A DNA stretch of 7,560 nt, from positions 1 through 7,560 of the forward strand of contig USKC01000149.1 of the NCBI GenBank assembly GCA_900555195.1. The letters run 5' to 3'. The position numbers were made by a program, and so were the translations under genes. This stretch comes from an uncultured Lachnospiraceae bacterium. Lineage in GTDB: Bacteria > Bacillota > Clostridia > Lachnospirales > Lachnospiraceae. This document shows positions 6,646 to 7,560 of the stretch, in pieces (positions within the stretch are counted from its first letter, which is position 1; each line of letters begins with the position of its first letter). The notes beneath the pieces were generated by a model, which saw only the letters and a list, made by a program, of their open reading frames with translations, searched no databases and was not told the origin of the DNA.

Positions 6646-6780
6646 GGCGGAGATCCGCCCTGCCAGCCGACTGCGCACTTCGTGCTGCATCTCGCTGCGG
6701 CTGTCGCCGAATGCAGGAAAAATCAAGAAAATCTCTGCAAGCAAGCTTGCGCCGATTTTCTTGGTTTTTCCTGCGCAGGG
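6646..6780. repeat. Palindrome-rich intergenic block with a long inverted repeat
   Basis: The 228 bases between 6634 and 6861 hold no gene but dense symmetry. In order: GGCGG/CCGCC at 6646-6659; a stem CAGCCG/CGGCTG (6664-6669 with 6698-6703) enclosing a smaller hairpin at 6672-6689; then two 21-base arms at 6713-6733 and 6754-6774 that pair along their whole length with a single G-T pair. Inside them is a further stem GCAAG/CTTGC (6737-6741 with 6746-6750). The right arm ends in the palindrome CCTGCGCAGG (6770-6779). The long hairpin reads the same on both strands and has T-rich flanks, so it may end transcription from either side. It could also be a genome-wide repeat. Confidence 0.55.
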
Positions 6781-6801
6781 CTCGTAGATTTTAAAATTTA
6801 G

Positions 6802-6830
6802 TTGTGCTTTTTGTATTATTATTGTACAAT
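6802..6830 (+). promoter_or_regulatory. Likely promoter for the polyprenyl sugar-phosphate transferase
   Basis: TTGTGC (6802-6807) and TACAAT (6825-6830) are 17 bases apart. The -10 box is good and the -35 box only fair. The region is AT-rich, in contrast to the GC-rich block before it. The start of transcription would be near 6837, about 25 bases before the ATG. A 12-bp perfect palindrome, TATTGTACAATA (6820-6831), covers the -10 box. Confidence 0.5.
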
Positions 6831-6861
6831 ACAGGTTGTATATAGAGAAACGGGTGAAGCC

Positions 6862-7560
6862 ATGATTAAGGACAACCAGCAATATTTTAACCGGCTGCAT
6901 GTGGTGATTGATGCGCTGGTGATTGCAGGCTCCTATATACTTGCGTGGTATTTATATATTGGGAGCAATGTGAATAGTACAGGTTCCGAGATGGGCGTGT
7001 TGGATATTGAAATTTATTTCAGCGCCCTGTATTTTGTTGTGCCGGGATACCTGATTCTCTATTCCTGGTTTAAGCTTTATTCGCCCAAACGGGTGCAGCG
7101 CAGTGAAACGGAGATCCTGAATGTCTTTAAAGCGAATCTGGTGGGCATGACGGTTTTCCTGGCTGTTCTGTTCCTTGCGAAGGACTGGCTGCAGCTGCAG
7201 CATTTTTCGCGAGGCATGGTGGCGTTGTTCTGCGCGATTAATACGGTAAGCACGCTCGTGGTGCGCGCGCTTATCCGATATTGCCTGCATTTCATCCGTA
7301 AAAAGGGATATAACCGCAAATATATTCTTCTGGTAGGCTATTCAAGGGCGGCAGAGGAATATATCAACAGAATCAACAGTAATCCGCAATGGGGATATGT
7401 GGTAAGAGGAATCCTGGATGATAAGGTGCCCAGAGGTGCAATCTATAAAGGGGTGAAGGTGTTGGGAAGCATCGATAACCTTCTTTATATTCTTCCCGAG
7501 AATAAGCTGGATGAGATTGCCATCACGCTTTCTCTGGCGAGTTATGACAGGCTGGAGGAA
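6862..7560 (+). CDS. Polyprenyl-phosphate sugar-1-phosphate transferase, N-terminal part
   Basis: The frame from ATG 6862 is open for 233 codons and runs off the window. It looks like the N-terminal half of a WcaJ/PssY-type initiating transferase, which moves a sugar-1-phosphate from a nucleotide sugar to undecaprenyl phosphate and so starts assembly of each repeat unit. Four membrane segments are visible at about 12-33, 51-70, 88-106 and 116-137. They are followed by a basic loop (RKKGYNRK) and a Rossmann-like CoA_binding_3 domain that begins YILLVGYSRAAEEYINRI (154-171) and continues through VLGSIDNL (200-207). The fifth membrane segment and the catalytic domain must lie beyond 7560, so activity cannot be checked. 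The usual donor is UDP-glucose or UDP-galactose; which one applies is unknown. GGGTGA (6852-6857) is a modest ribosome site. A separate promoter suggests a new transcription unit. Confidence 0.85.
   Translation, partial: MIKDNQQYFNRLHVVIDALVIAGSYILAWYLYIGSNVNSTGSEMGVLDIEIYFSALYFVVPGYLILYSWFKLYSPKRVQRSETEILNVFKANLVGMTVFLAVLFLAKDWLQLQHFSRGMVALFCAINTVSTLVVRALIRYCLHFIRKKGYNRKYILLVGYSRAAEEYINRINSNPQWGYVVRGILDDKVPRGAIYKGVKVLGSIDNLLYILPENKLDEIAITLSLASYDRLEE

Noticed and set aside
1..7560. CRISPR array, tRNA, rRNA, transposase or phage genes
   Set aside because: No regular repeat-spacer pattern, cloverleaf, conserved rRNA stretch or transposase/integrase motif was seen on either strand.

Overview
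The window is a stretch of a surface-polysaccharide (capsule, exopolysaccharide or wall-glycan) biosynthesis locus, read entirely on the + strand. Strong AAGGAGG-type ribosome sites, base composition near half G+C by eye, and the style of the tandem GT2 enzymes and of the 575-residue phospho-sugar mutase all suggest a Firmicute, most likely a Lachnospiraceae-type clostridium. That taxonomic call is inference. No marker gene is present to fix it.

Layout: (1) the last 76 codons of an unidentified protein (3-233); (2) a short spacer with a three-copy 21-bp tandem repeat (244-306); (3) a 650-residue protein with two family-2 glycosyltransferase domains (381-2333); (4) a spacer with a good sigma-70-type promoter, a perfect palindrome over its -10 box and a structured ~170-nt leader (2321-2542); (5) a phosphoglucomutase-family enzyme (2543-4270); (6) a short spacer with a GC hairpin (4290-4318); (7) a 444-residue glycosyltransferase whose C-terminus looks like the remnant of a second GT domain (4343-5677); (8) a 319-residue rhamnosyltransferase-like GT2, overlapping it by 4 bases and starting at TTG (5674-6633); (9) a highly palindromic spacer ending in a second promoter (6634-6861); (10) the first 233 codons of a membrane-bound polyprenyl-phosphate sugar-phosphate transferase (6862 to the window end).

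How they fit together: the mutase interconverts glucose-6-P and glucose-1-P, the entry point to UDP-glucose and dTDP-rhamnose. The last gene is the type of enzyme that loads the first sugar-phosphate on undecaprenyl phosphate. The GT2 enzymes would then extend that lipid-linked sugar. Flippase, polymerase and export genes are not in the window. The donor and acceptor of each transferase cannot be read from sequence.

I see no clearly new biological system. The points most worth a second look are the relic second domain in the 4343-5677 gene, the A+B domain architecture repeated as a fusion and as an overlapping gene pair, the palindromes sitting on both promoters, the small arginine-rich ORF in the mutase leader, and the long inverted repeat at 6713-6774. 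No tRNA, rRNA, CRISPR array or insertion sequence was recognised.
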